In this document: piece after piece, positions 1 to 10,227 of the stretch
Layout: each line of letters starts with the position of its first letter
Position numbering within the stretch: position 1 is the stretch's first letter
DNA from: Acidomonas methanolica
GTDB lineage: Bacteria > Pseudomonadota > Alphaproteobacteria > Acetobacterales > Acetobacteraceae
NCBI RefSeq assembly: GCF_004346035.1
Contig: NZ_SLZN01000004.1
Location: 124,001-188,000, forward strand
Length of the DNA stretch: 64,000 bases
Reading direction: 5' to 3'
Program-made: the position numbers and the translations under genes
Notes under the pieces: model-generated
What the model was told of the DNA's origin: nothing
Database searches by the model: none
The model's input: the letters and a program-made list of their open reading frames with translations, nothing else

Positions 1-540
1 AACCGGCACGGGCTGAAGCTGCATCCGACGCAGAAGCCGGAAAGCCTGCTCTATCGCGTGCTGCTGGCCTCGACCCGGACGGGCGACACGGTGCTCGACC
101 CCTTCTGCGGCAGCGGCACCACCCCGGCCATGGCCAAGCGCATGGGGCGCCGCTACCTCGCCATCGAGCGCCACCCCGATTACATCGCCGCCGCACAGGA
201 GCGGATCGACCGCGAGACGCCGCTCGCGGAGGAGCAACTGGCCGTCACGCCCGCGCGGCGCGAAACGCCTCGGATTCCGTTCGGCAGCTTTGTCGAGCGG
301 GGGGTGTTGCCCGCGGGAACCGAGCTTTTCGACCGCGCGCGCCGCGTCTGCGCCACGGTGGCGCCCGACGGGTCGGTCGTGTCCGGCAGCCAGCGCGGGT
401 CCATCCACAAGCTGGGTGCGCTGCTGACCAATGCGCCGTCCTGCAACGGGTGGACCTTCTGGCATTTCGAACGGGAGGGCGCGCTGGTGCCGATCGACGT
501 GCTGCGGACGGAGCCGGACCCGTTGCGCGAAGCGGGGTGA
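1..540 (+). CDS. ccrM: C-terminal part of CcrM-type adenine DNA methyltransferase (5' truncated by window)
   Basis: The reading frame is open from the first base and reads HPTQKP, then DPFCGSGTT, the AdoMet-binding motif I of beta-class N6-adenine methyltransferases, at about residues 33-41 of the visible part. The tail (about residues 85-178) looks like the extra C-terminal domain of the CcrM family, which methylates GANTC in alphaproteobacteria and marks chromosome replication state. The family assignment rests on this motif order and tail; the N-terminal catalytic DPPY motif lies outside the window. The only visible start-like codon (GTG at 58) falls inside the conserved domain, so it is not the true start. 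The gene ends 37 bp before the convergent ankyrin gene. Confidence 0.85.
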   Translation, partial: NRHGLKLHPTQKPESLLYRVLLASTRTGDTVLDPFCGSGTTPAMAKRMGRRYLAIERHPDYIAAAQERIDRETPLAEEQLAVTPARRETPRIPFGSFVERGVLPAGTELFDRARRVCATVAPDGSVVSGSQRGSIHKLGALLTNAPSCNGWTFWHFEREGALVPIDVLRTEPDPLREAG

Positions 541-577
541 CGTCGTTGCGCTGAACGTCTCGCCGGTCGGCGCGCGC

Positions 578-1189
578 CTATTTTCCCGAGAAGCCGAGGA
601 AGCCGATCTCCGGGATCGGCCTGCCGCCGCTCGCGTCGTATTTGGAGGCGAGGGCGAGGGCCGGCTGCTTGACGGTCGCCTTGATCGCCAGATGGCCGTT
701 GCCCTTCTTGTCCGCATCGACATCCTTGTGTTCCGTGCTCGCCTCCATCGTCCCTTCGGGATTGTAGGTCCGCATGGAGAGCAGCAGGAAGGTGATGTCG
801 TTACGGTTGAGGTCGATCGCCATGTCGAGCGGCGTCTGGTCCAGCACGTTGCGCGCCCGCATGTCCGCGCCGCGATTGAGCGCTTCCTTGGCGGCATTGA
901 GGCTGCCGCGATTGATGGCGTCGAAGAGGGCGTCGTTCGGGTTCAGATCGACATTGGCGTGGCCTGATTCCTGCTCCTGCGCTTCCGCGCCGGGGAGGGC
1001 GGAAGGTGGGGCGGCGCGCTTGGCCGCGTTCCGGGCCTCCGCCTTGGCATGCGCCTCCTCCGCTTCCTGTTCGGCTTCCTGCTCGGCCTGCGTCTCCTGC
1101 GCATGGGCGCTGCGCAGGGGCGCGAACAGCAGCGGCGACGCGGCGAGAGAGGTAGTCAGCAGCAGAACAAGGGGGCGGCGCAGGATCAT
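578..1189 (-). CDS. Exported ankyrin-repeat protein
   Basis: The 203-residue product begins with a signal peptide (about residues 1-30, ending in AHAQ) and so should act in the periplasm. A charged, low-complexity Glu/Ala/Gln stretch follows (about 31-60), then two or three ankyrin repeats (about 80-140, with NDALFDAINRGSLNAAKEAL and LDQTPLDMAIDLNRNDI). Ankyrin repeats bind partner proteins; no catalytic domain is visible and no partner is suggested by the neighbours. It is convergent with ccrM. An AT-rich inverted repeat lies 24 bp upstream of the ATG. Periplasmic ankyrin proteins in proteobacteria are sometimes linked to oxidative stress, but nothing here demonstrates that. Confidence 0.75.
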   Translation of the reverse strand: MILRRPLVLLLTTSLAASPLLFAPLRSAHAQETQAEQEAEQEAEEAHAKAEARNAAKRAAPPSALPGAEAQEQESGHANVDLNPNDALFDAINRGSLNAAKEALNRGADMRARNVLDQTPLDMAIDLNRNDITFLLLSMRTYNPEGTMEASTEHKDVDADKKGNGHLAIKATVKQPALALASKYDASGGRPIPEIGFLGFSGK

Positions 1190-1212
1190 GGAGGCTCTTG
1201 TCGGACAAAGAG

Positions 1213-1230
1213 GGTAAAACCGATTTTACC
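1213..1230. promoter_or_regulatory. AT-rich perfect inverted repeat upstream of the ankyrin gene
   Basis: GGTAAAA and TTTTACC flank a CCGA loop (7-4-7), 24 bp upstream of the ankyrin ATG in a GC-rich background. It could be an operator or a short RNA hairpin. There is no adjoining T tract, so a terminator is less likely. Confidence 0.4.
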
Positions 1231-1379
1231 TCAATGTGCGCGGCGACGCGACTCCTTCCTTGCCTCGGCGTGTCCCGGTTCGCGTTTCGGGCTCTGTCCG
1301 CCCCGCCGGGCGCCGCGGATTCCTGCGCGGGTGTGTGGAACTTCAGACGGCGACACGACCGCCATCCGGACAGTCCTGA

Positions 1380-3512
1380 TTAGCGCCGCCCCTCGCGCCG
1401 CCAGCCGATGAAGAGCAGGGCGAGTGCTGCCGCCATCGCCGCCCAGGCGGGCAGAAGAGCGGTGGGGCGAAGCTCGGCGGCGGCGCGGGCCATGCGGCGC
1501 GGCAGGCCGATCCATCCCGACCCTCTGACCGCGTCCCCGGCGGCGACCTGACGCAGGGCGGGCGCGTCCGCCGCCGCGCCGATCCAGAGCGGGGCCGAGC
1601 CGCTTGCACGGGCGACGGGACCGAGGCGCTCCGCCGTGGCGCGGAGATCCTGTCGTTCGACCGGGTCGCTCGCCTGCGGCGCGGCGAAGGCGGTGAGATC
1701 GCCGTCGCGCACCGTCCAGATGCCATAGGGCCAGATGCCGGGCGAAAGACCGGAAGAACCGTCGGCACGCAGGACGCCGGTGTACAACCCGTCTCCCCGC
1801 CGCGTCAGGGCCAGCGGCTGATGCGTGCCGTCGGGAGAGGTGACGATGGCGGCCGGCGGCGTCTCCGCTCCGGCGCTCCGCCGCGTCACGGTCAGCGTTC
1901 CGTTCTCGATATCGGCCTGAAGCTGGTTTTCCTCCAGCTCGGGCTCCTTCATCAGCCAGTGCGCGAGGCGGCGGAGCAACTCGGCCTGCGGGCCGCCGCC
2001 GCCCTCGCCGCGCGACCAGAGCCACATCTGGTCCGACAGGATGAGCGCCACGCGCCCCTTCTGCACGCGGTTCAGCACCAGAAGCGGCATTTCCTGAGGA
2101 CCGCTCATCAGCACCTCGCCCTGATGCGTGTCCGAGCGCAGCGCGCGATACCACGGCCCCCAGCCGGGTGGCGTGCTCCCCTGTGGCGCGCCAGGCAGCC
2201 CGGCCGTCACGGGATGACGCCGCCCGAGAGCGGTCAGGTCCGCCGTGAAGCGGGCGACCTCGACCCCGCCCTGCGGCACATGGGCCGGGAGAACCGCCTC
2301 CAGGGGCGTGTTTTCCAGCGAGCCTTCCTCGGCGAATTCCGGTCCCGCCGTCAGCAGGAGGCCGCCGCCGCCCTTCACGTAATCGGCGATGTTTTCGAGA
2401 TATTCCAGCGGCACGATGCCGGTGTTGCGGAAACCGTCGAGAATGATCAGGTCGAACTGCCGGATACGGTCCTGGAACAACTCCTTGATCGGAAAGGGAA
2501 TGAGCGCGAGGTCCGAGAGCGGGGTGCCGTCATCCTTGTCGGGCGGCCGCAGGATGGTGAAATGCACGAGATCGACGGAGGGGTCGGATTTCAGCAGGGA
2601 GCGCCAGACGCGCTCGCCCTGATTCGGCGTGCCGGAGACGAGCAGGACCTTCAGCCGGTCCCGCACGCCGTTGATCCGCACCACGTCGCGGTTGTTCAGC
2701 TCCGACACCTCGCCTGTCAGCGGAGAGACGGACAGCCCGACGAGCATCGGCCCGGGCCGCGTGATCGGCACCGCAATGTCCTGCGGCACGCCGGTGCGGA
2801 CCGTCACCGTGCGGGGCGGCGCGTTGCCCTCGCGAATGGTCAGGCTGGCGGAATGGCTGCCGCTCGTTCCCAGATCGTCGATTCGCACGCGCACCGTCGC
2901 CGTCTGGCCGACGATGGCGAAGGGCGGGGCCTGAAGGATCGTCAGCCGCCGGTCCGTTTCCTCGCCCTTGCCCGTCAGCAGCACATGCAGCGGCAGCGTC
3001 GATCCGTCCGCCGCCCGGAAACGCGGGGGCAGGGCGGCGGGCACGTCATGGTCCATCCCGTCCGTGACGAGGATCGCGCCCGCGAAGCGCCCCTGCGGCA
3101 GATCGGCCTGATCCATCGCGTCGAACAGCCGCGTGCCCTGCCCCTTGCCGCCCTGCGCCGTGACGACATGCAGCGTCAGGCCGGGAATACGGGCGGCCTC
3201 CGCCTTCAGCCGCGCGGCGATCGCATCCGCCAGCGATGCCCGTCCGCGCAGATCCATGGAGGGGGAGTGATCCACCACCAGCAGCGCGTCCTGCGGCTCG
3301 GGCCGGAACACGGGATGCAGCAGGCGCGGTCCGCCGAGCCAGAGCAGCAGGACGAGGATCGCCCCGAGCCGCCAGAGCAGACCCGGCGCGCGCCGCAATG
3401 CGCCATAGACGCTCAGCGCCGTGGCGAGGAGCGCGATCCCGCCGAGCGCCCAGAGCGGCAGGAGCGGCGCGAAGCCGAGAGTTGGAAAGGAAAGGGCGAG
3501 ACCGGACGTCAT
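1380..3512 (-). CDS. Membrane protein with vWA-like and glutamine-amidotransferase-like regions
   Basis: The 710-residue protein has two N-terminal membrane helices (about residues 14-37 and 48-62) and one near the C-terminus (about 685-705). Between them, residues 81-85 read DHSPS, matching the DxSxS metal site of von Willebrand A domains. The middle contains an amidotransferase-like fold (LKVLLVSGTPNQGERVWRSL, then YVKGGGGLLLTAGPEF). It is the last gene of a four-gene operon and its ATG overlaps the upstream stop by 4 bp. MoxR-DUF58-vWA operons are thought to assist maturation or metal insertion of partner proteins, often envelope ones. The substrate here is unknown. Confidence 0.75.
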   Translation of the reverse strand: MTSGLALSFPTLGFAPLLPLWALGGIALLATALSVYGALRRAPGLLWRLGAILVLLLWLGGPRLLHPVFRPEPQDALLVVDHSPSMDLRGRASLADAIAARLKAEAARIPGLTLHVVTAQGGKGQGTRLFDAMDQADLPQGRFAGAILVTDGMDHDVPAALPPRFRAADGSTLPLHVLLTGKGEETDRRLTILQAPPFAIVGQTATVRVRIDDLGTSGSHSASLTIREGNAPPRTVTVRTGVPQDIAVPITRPGPMLVGLSVSPLTGEVSELNNRDVVRINGVRDRLKVLLVSGTPNQGERVWRSLLKSDPSVDLVHFTILRPPDKDDGTPLSDLALIPFPIKELFQDRIRQFDLIILDGFRNTGIVPLEYLENIADYVKGGGGLLLTAGPEFAEEGSLENTPLEAVLPAHVPQGGVEVARFTADLTALGRRHPVTAGLPGAPQGSTPPGWGPWYRALRSDTHQGEVLMSGPQEMPLLVLNRVQKGRVALILSDQMWLWSRGEGGGGPQAELLRRLAHWLMKEPELEENQLQADIENGTLTVTRRSAGAETPPAAIVTSPDGTHQPLALTRRGDGLYTGVLRADGSSGLSPGIWPYGIWTVRDGDLTAFAAPQASDPVERQDLRATAERLGPVARASGSAPLWIGAAADAPALRQVAAGDAVRGSGWIGLPRRMARAAAELRPTALLPAWAAMAAALALLFIGWRREGRR

Positions 3513-6226
3513 CGGCCCATTCTTTCCAGAAGGGCGGGCACTTTCATCTGGTCGGCCTTGTAATTGCCGGTCAGCGAGTAGATCACGACATTCACCCCGA
3601 ACCGATAGGCGAGCGTCCGCTGCTCGTCGCCGCCCGGAATGACGGCATAGGGCGTTCCACCATCCGGGCCGATCGCCCAGGCATGCGCCCAGTCCGCCGA
3701 GCCGATGATGATCGGACTCACATCGTCCAGCGCCACGTCCCCGCGGCGCGCGACCCAGATCGGCTGACCGGCGACGCGGCCGGGAAAATCATGCAGCAGA
3801 TAGAAGGTGTGGGCGAGAATCTGGCGATCGTCGAGCTTCGTCAGCGGCGGGACGTTCAGCCCTTCCGTCGCGCGGCGCAGGGTCGCCCGCATGCCGCTCT
3901 CGCTGTCCGGATCGAGTTCCGTCCCCGCGCCGAGCGTGTCGATCATCAGAATGCCACCATGCGCCATGAACGTGTTGAGGGCCGCCGTCCGGCGCGGATC
4001 GGGCTGCGTATCCGCCGTGACGGGCCAGTAGATCAGAGGGTAGAAGGCGAGGTCGTCCGTGCCGGGATGCACGCCGTCCGGCGGGCCGAGTTCGGCGGAG
4101 GTGCGATCCGTCGCATATTTCGACAACCCCTCCAGCCCTTCGCGGACCGCCTGATCCACATCGTCATGCCCCGTGACCACATAGGCCAGTCGGGTTTGCA
4201 GCGCGGCTTGCGGGACGGCGTTGGGCGTGTTCTGCGCATGAAGCGTCTGCGGGAGCGATCCCAGCAGGAGCAGCGCCGCGACGGTGCGGGCGAGGAGGCC
4301 CCGCCGGTTGAGGCTCAGCGCCAGATCGGCCAGAAGGAGCAGCAGCCCGAGCGCGATCAGCAGCGGCCCGAGCGGCTGGTCGGCGGCCGCCCCTTCCGGC
4401 GCGACGGGGGCGCCGAGCAACGGCTCCGGCGCGAGATCCGGCAGGGAATCGCCCAGATTGAGCGCCCGGCGCTCCGAGCGCGGACCGTAGAGCCCCGGCG
4501 GATGCTCGGCGCTCGGCACGACATGACCGATTCGCATCGCATCCAGCGGGCGCGCGCCGGGCGGCGGCGGCACGAGCGCGCCCTCCGCGTCGAGCATGGC
4601 GACCGGCGCGAGGGTCGTCGCCGTCCCTCCGTCGCGCAATCCCGTCGAACGGCGCACCAGGCGCTGGAGCATCTCCGGAAACAGGCCGGAGAGCGGCAGG
4701 TTGGACCAGTCCGCGCCCGGCGTCACATGGAAAAGCACCACCTCGCCATGTCCCAGCGGCGCCGCCGTGACGAGCGGGGTGCCGTCGGCCAGGCGCGCCC
4801 AGACATGCGTCTCCAGATCCGCGGCGGGACGGGCCAGCACCTGTCGCGAGACCGTCACCTCCGCCGGGATCGTCAGCCCCGCGAAGGGCGAGGTTTCGGG
4901 GAAAGGCGCGAGTTTCTGCGGCTTGCCCCAGGACATCGGCCCGCCAAGCTGCCGCATCGTCCCGAGCAGCGGAACCGGGAGCAGCGGGTCCGTCGCGGGT
5001 GCTTCCGGCGTTTGCGCATCCTCCTGGCCCGGAGCCAGATCGGGACCGGCGAAGCGGATCAGCTCGCCGCCCTGACGCACCCACTCCTCCACCCGCGCGC
5101 GCGTGGAAGACTGGGTCAAGGTGCCGTCGGGAGCGATCAGCACGGAAAGCGGGGAGGCGAGCAGCTTGTCCACCGCGCCGCGCCGGAGTTCCACGATCGG
5201 ACCGAGGGCGCGGGCGAGAAAGAATCCCGCGCCGAGGAGCGGCGTCTCGTCGCCGGGCCGCGTGATCAGCCCGACCGGACGGCGGCGATCCCCTTCGTCC
5301 AGCAGGCGAATCCCGCCCGGACCTGTCGGCGCGGGCGATGAGGTGTCGGTCAGGGTCAGCCGCGCCGTCTGGTTGCGCAGCACGGCGGGCAGGGGAAATT
5401 CCGCCGTCGCCTGGTTCCGTTCCGCCGGAAGGGCGAGGGTCTGGAGCGCCAGCGTGCCGCCGTTCTCCGTGCGCGCATGGACGGAATAGACCCGCGCGGC
5501 GGGGCAGGGGAGCGCCTTCACGGTCACGCGGAGCGCCGCGGCGCTGTCCGTCCGCGCGCCGAGTGTCGCCACGTCGCAGCCCGTCCACCGCATGTCGGAG
5601 ACCGGGCCGAGCGCCGCGAGGGCGCGGCGCAGGGCGTCGTCCTGCGGACTCGCGACGCCGTCGCTCAGCACGACGACCTCAGAGGCGCCCGCCGGAAGCC
5701 CGTGCAGGGCCGCGATCAGCGCCTGGCGATCCACCGGCCAGGATTCGGGACGCAGGCGGCCGGCGAAGGCGTCGAACCGGGCGGCGTCGCGGGTGATGAA
5801 GGAGTCGGGAAGCCCGCCATCCTGCCCGCGCGCGCTTCGCAGCACCATCACCTGACGTCCGTCCCGCAAGGCGCGGTCGCCCAGCGCACGGAGCGCGCGA
5901 AGCCGCTCGGACCAGTGCGGCACGGCGGCCCAGCCGTCATCCAGCACGAGGATCAGCCGCGACCCGCCGCTCGTCCCCGGCGTGGCGCGCGGGCGATGGA
6001 CGGGCTGGGCGAGGCCGAGAATCAGCAGCAGCGCCGCGCCGACGCGCAGGAGCAGCAGCCAGAGCGGCGCGCGCTCCGTATCCGCCCGGCGCGCATGCAG
6101 CCCGCGCAGCACGAGCAGCGACGGAAAACGCTGGCTGCGCGGCTGGGGCGGCGTCGCGCGGATCAGCCACCAGATCAGCGGCAGCGCGGCGAGCCCGATC
6201 AGGGCGAGGGGGGTCAGGAAGATCAT
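3509..6226 (-). CDS. BatA-domain / DUF4159 membrane protein
   Basis: This 905-residue protein starts with the BatA-type N-terminal module: a membrane helix at about residues 2-22, a second at about 55-75, then LILVLDDGWAA, a degenerate vWA start. A further hydrophobic segment lies at about residues 630-675, and the C-terminal 210 residues match the DUF4159 type (RLAYVVTGHDDVDQAVREGL). DUF4159 proteins are typically found with MoxR ATPases and DUF58 proteins, as here. It starts 16 bp after the DUF58 stop and overlaps the next gene by 4 bp, so all four genes are probably co-translated. The biochemical function is unknown. Confidence 0.8.
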   Translation of the reverse strand: MIFLTPLALIGLAALPLIWWLIRATPPQPRSQRFPSLLVLRGLHARRADTERAPLWLLLLRVGAALLLILGLAQPVHRPRATPGTSGGSRLILVLDDGWAAVPHWSERLRALRALGDRALRDGRQVMVLRSARGQDGGLPDSFITRDAARFDAFAGRLRPESWPVDRQALIAALHGLPAGASEVVVLSDGVASPQDDALRRALAALGPVSDMRWTGCDVATLGARTDSAAALRVTVKALPCPAARVYSVHARTENGGTLALQTLALPAERNQATAEFPLPAVLRNQTARLTLTDTSSPAPTGPGGIRLLDEGDRRRPVGLITRPGDETPLLGAGFFLARALGPIVELRRGAVDKLLASPLSVLIAPDGTLTQSSTRARVEEWVRQGGELIRFAGPDLAPGQEDAQTPEAPATDPLLPVPLLGTMRQLGGPMSWGKPQKLAPFPETSPFAGLTIPAEVTVSRQVLARPAADLETHVWARLADGTPLVTAAPLGHGEVVLFHVTPGADWSNLPLSGLFPEMLQRLVRRSTGLRDGGTATTLAPVAMLDAEGALVPPPPGARPLDAMRIGHVVPSAEHPPGLYGPRSERRALNLGDSLPDLAPEPLLGAPVAPEGAAADQPLGPLLIALGLLLLLADLALSLNRRGLLARTVAALLLLGSLPQTLHAQNTPNAVPQAALQTRLAYVVTGHDDVDQAVREGLEGLSKYATDRTSAELGPPDGVHPGTDDLAFYPLIYWPVTADTQPDPRRTAALNTFMAHGGILMIDTLGAGTELDPDSESGMRATLRRATEGLNVPPLTKLDDRQILAHTFYLLHDFPGRVAGQPIWVARRGDVALDDVSPIIIGSADWAHAWAIGPDGGTPYAVIPGGDEQRTLAYRFGVNVVIYSLTGNYKADQMKVPALLERMGR

Positions 6227-6242
6227 GTCGGACCCGTGCCCC

Positions 6243-7169
6243 TCAGGCGAGCGTCTTGCCGCCGGTCAGGCGGGCGTGAAGCGCGAGCAGGGCGGGCAGG
6301 GGCGGCTGGTCCGTGTGGTGCAGGGTGAGCGCCGCGCGATGACGGCCCGCGATGATGCGCAGCGCGTCGAGATGCGCGCGCATGGCCGCGTCATAGGCGG
6401 GGGCAAGATCTTCGACGGCGGATAATGTCAGCGCCGCCGTCTCCTCGAGCCCCTCGAAGCGCACGCGGCCGCTATAGGGAAGGGCGAGTTCGGCGGGGTC
6501 GAGGACGCAGAGCAGTTCCAGCCGCGCCGGACGCGCGGCGAAGCCTCGAAGGACCGACTCCATCTGCTCGGGAGGCCAGAGGAAATCGCTCACCAGAACG
6601 GCATGACCCCAGGGACGCATGAGGGTCGCCTGCGGCGCGGGGGCGTCGTCCTGTTGGGTCATCAGGCTCTCGGCAAGGCGCGGGAAGGCATGGACGCCGC
6701 CGAAATGCCGCCCGGCTTCCGGCCCCGTCAGCAGTCCCGCGCGCTCGCCGCCCTGCAACGCGGCGGCGGCCAGGGCGAGGGTGCAAAGCGTGGCGCGGTC
6801 GCGCTTGGTCGGCAACGCCGCGGAGGACCGCCAGTCCATCGAGGCGGAGGGATCGCGCCAGAACAGGATCTGCTGCGCCGCCTCGGCCTCGCGCTCGCGG
6901 ACCCAGTACGTGTCGCCGCGCGCCGATTGCCGCCAGTCGATGCGTGCGGCGGGCTCATGCGGCTCGGCCGGGCGGTATTGCCAGAAATCCTCGCCCGTTC
7001 CGGCGCGGCGTTGTCCATGTACGCCCATGCGGATCTGCCGCGCGATGCGCTCGGCCTCGATCACCAGAGGCGGCAGGAGATCGCGCGCGGAAGCGTTCGC
7101 GGCCTCCTGCATGCGTGAGGACGCGCCCCGCGCCGTCTCGCTCCGCCGCCGCTCGAACAGCCGGAACAC
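6243..7169 (-). CDS. DUF58 domain protein
   Basis: The 308-residue product carries the DUF58 signature, with EDFWQYRP and ARIDWRQSARGDTYWVREREA at about residues 60-95. A vWA-like core follows (FWRDPSASMDWRSS, about 104-117, with the DPSAS metal-site motif). Unlike many DUF58 proteins it has no obvious N-terminal membrane pair, so it is probably cytoplasmic or peripheral. The start is GTG, 2 bp after the MoxR stop. In related operons the DUF58 protein is the partner of the MoxR ATPase. Confidence 0.85.
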   Translation of the reverse strand: MFRLFERRRSETARGASSRMQEAANASARDLLPPLVIEAERIARQIRMGVHGQRRAGTGEDFWQYRPAEPHEPAARIDWRQSARGDTYWVREREAEAAQQILFWRDPSASMDWRSSAALPTKRDRATLCTLALAAAALQGGERAGLLTGPEAGRHFGGVHAFPRLAESLMTQQDDAPAPQATLMRPWGHAVLVSDFLWPPEQMESVLRGFAARPARLELLCVLDPAELALPYSGRVRFEGLEETAALTLSAVEDLAPAYDAAMRAHLDALRIIAGRHRAALTLHHTDQPPLPALLALHARLTGGKTLA

Positions 7170-7171
7170 GG

Positions 7172-8191
<1,020 letters not shown>

Positions 8192-8287
8192 CTTCCCAAG
8201 ATGACAGTTTAAGGGGTTTCATCAAGACGCTTGCGAGCCCAAGTTGAACGATGACGAGTTTTTTTGAACGGGTTGTGGAGAACGGAT

Positions 8288-8914
8288 GTGACGGAGGAGA
8301 ACGAGCGGGCTGCCTTCGGCGTTGTGGAGACTGCGGCGGACGGCCCTTGCGGGTTCGTCGCGGCGGCACGGGCGGCGCCCGGAGCGGAGGCGCCGGCGCA
8401 TGCGCCCTCGCGGGATCGTGTCCTGCCTTTTCTCATCAAACGGGACGGGACATGGCTCTATCGCGGCACGCCCGTGCGGCGCAAGCCGATGGTCTGCCTG
8501 TTCGGCTCCATGCTGACGCGCGACGCCGACGGCGGATACTGGCTTGAAACGCCGATGGAATGCGGCTCGATCCAGGTCGAGGACGCGCCTTTTCTCGCCG
8601 TGCAGCTCGAATTCAGCGGCCGGTGCGGGCGGCGTCAGACGTTGTGCCTGCGCACCAATATCGACGAGGTGGTCTGCGTCGGCCCGGAGCATCCCCTGAT
8701 GGTGAACTGGAATCGGCCCTGTTGCGAGGAAAGCGCGCCGGTTCCCTATGTCGTCGTGCGCAAGGGGGAAGGCGAATGGCCCATTCTCGCCCGCCTCACC
8801 CGGGCGGTGTATTATGAACTGGCCGCGCTCGCCGTCACCGCGCAGGTGAACGGCACGTCCTGTTTCGGCGTGTGGAGCGGTGATCATTTCTATCCTTTGG
8901 GGCGGAGTTCCTGA
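8288..8914 (+). CDS. DUF1285 domain protein
   Basis: The 208-residue product contains the DUF1285 pattern FLIKRDGTWLYRGTPVRRK, then LFGSML and the Y-W-L-E-T-P segment in the first half. It is conserved in alphaproteobacteria and of unknown function. I chose GTG 8288 because GGAG lies 7 bp upstream; a longer TTG start at 8264 is possible. The stop is followed almost at once by cca, so the two are probably co-transcribed. Confidence 0.8.
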   Translation: MTEENERAAFGVVETAADGPCGFVAAARAAPGAEAPAHAPSRDRVLPFLIKRDGTWLYRGTPVRRKPMVCLFGSMLTRDADGGYWLETPMECGSIQVEDAPFLAVQLEFSGRCGRRQTLCLRTNIDEVVCVGPEHPLMVNWNRPCCEESAPVPYVVVRKGEGEWPILARLTRAVYYELAALAVTAQVNGTSCFGVWSGDHFYPLGRSS

Positions 8915-8918
8915 TCCT

Positions 8919-10112
8919 TTGAGCGAGTCGCCTCTCGCGTCGCTCCCGCCTGCGGCCCGTGCGGCGCTGGACCGGCTCTGGGCCATCCTGCCGCATGCCC
9001 GGCTGGTCGGCGGTTGCGTGCGCGATCTGCTGGCCGGGCGTGCGCTGAACGATGTCGATCTGGCGACCGTGGAAGCGCCGGAGGTCGTGCAGGCGACGCT
9101 GGAGGCCGCGGGGATCAAGGTCGTGCCGACGGGGCTCGCCCATGGGACGGTCACGGCGGTGATCGACCGCGCGCCTTACGAGATCACCACGTTGCGGCGC
9201 GACGCGGAGACGGACGGGCGTCATGCCGTCGTCGTCTGGACCGACGACTGGCGCGAGGACGCGGCGCGGAGGGATTTCACCATCAACGCCATGTCGCTCG
9301 ACCGCGCGGGCGTGCTGCATGATTATTTCGATGGGCAAAGGGATCTGGCGGCGCGGCGCGTCCGTTTCGTCGGCGATCCCGCCGCGCGGATTCGCGAGGA
9401 TGCGTTGCGGGTTCTGCGTTTCTTCCGCTTCGATGCGCGTTTCGGCGGCGAAACGCCGGACGCGGCGGCGCTGGCGGCCATCCGGGCCGGGGCCGCGCTG
9501 GTGGACGGGCTCTCGGCGGAGCGCGTGGCGGGCGAATTGCTGCGTATTCTCGCCGGACCCCGCGCCGTGCGGGCGATCGGTTCGATGGACGACGCGGGCG
9601 TGTTGCGGCGCTGGCTTCCGGAGGCGCATCTGCGCATCGGATTGCTGGACCGGCTCGTGGCCGCCGGAGGGCCGCCGGACGCGATCCTGCTTCTGGGCGC
9701 GCTCTGCGACGCGCCCGATCTGGCGCGGCGATTGCGGCTCTCGGGCGCTCAGGCCGCGCGGCTGGAGGCGATGCGCGGCGCGGCGCTCCCGATCGAGGCG
9801 AGCGACGACGATCTGCGCCGCGCGCGGGCCGACTGGCCGCTCGAAACGCTGCTGGACCGCCTCTGGCTGTGTCAGGCCGCGCGGTCAGGCGCGCCGGACG
9901 CCGCGTGGGACGGGCTGCGCGCCCGGCTGGAGGCCATGCCGCGCCCGGTTTTTCCTCTGTCCGGCAAGGATGCGGTCAAGGCCGGGATCGCGCCCGGTCC
10001 CGGCGTCGGGGTCGCGTTGCGCCGCGTCGAGGCGTGGTGGCGCGAGGAAGGGTGCCGGCCGGGCCGAGAATCCGCGTTACGGCGGCTGGATGAGGTCGTG
10101 GCACAAGGCTGA
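8919..10112 (+). CDS. cca: CCA tRNA nucleotidyltransferase
   Basis: This enzyme adds or repairs the 3' CCA end of tRNAs. The class II signature is clear: LVGGCVRDLLAGR followed by DVDLAT (nucleotidyltransferase GG and DxD motifs, about residues 27-48), then RRDFTINAMSLD and the RIREDALRVLRFFRF RNA-binding helix. The length (397 residues) fits alphaproteobacterial CCA enzymes. The start is uncertain: TTG 8919 is just after the DUF1285 stop with GGAG 11 bp upstream, while a GTG at 8880 would overlap DUF1285. The tRNA-Leu gene in this window already encodes CCA, so the enzyme may act mainly in repair. Confidence 0.9.
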   Translation: MSESPLASLPPAARAALDRLWAILPHARLVGGCVRDLLAGRALNDVDLATVEAPEVVQATLEAAGIKVVPTGLAHGTVTAVIDRAPYEITTLRRDAETDGRHAVVVWTDDWREDAARRDFTINAMSLDRAGVLHDYFDGQRDLAARRVRFVGDPAARIREDALRVLRFFRFDARFGGETPDAAALAAIRAGAALVDGLSAERVAGELLRILAGPRAVRAIGSMDDAGVLRRWLPEAHLRIGLLDRLVAAGGPPDAILLLGALCDAPDLARRLRLSGAQAARLEAMRGAALPIEASDDDLRRARADWPLETLLDRLWLCQAARSGAPDAAWDGLRARLEAMPRPVFPLSGKDAVKAGIAPGPGVGVALRRVEAWWREEGCRPGRESALRRLDEVVAQG

Positions 10113-10227
10113 AACGAGGCGAGGTCCGCCCGGACCCGGCGAGGGTTGCCTTCTCGCACCCCGCATGCGTGGATGCACGGACTTGTGAGGAGACGTCCCT
10201 TGCGCCCGACAACCGGAGACCACCCTG

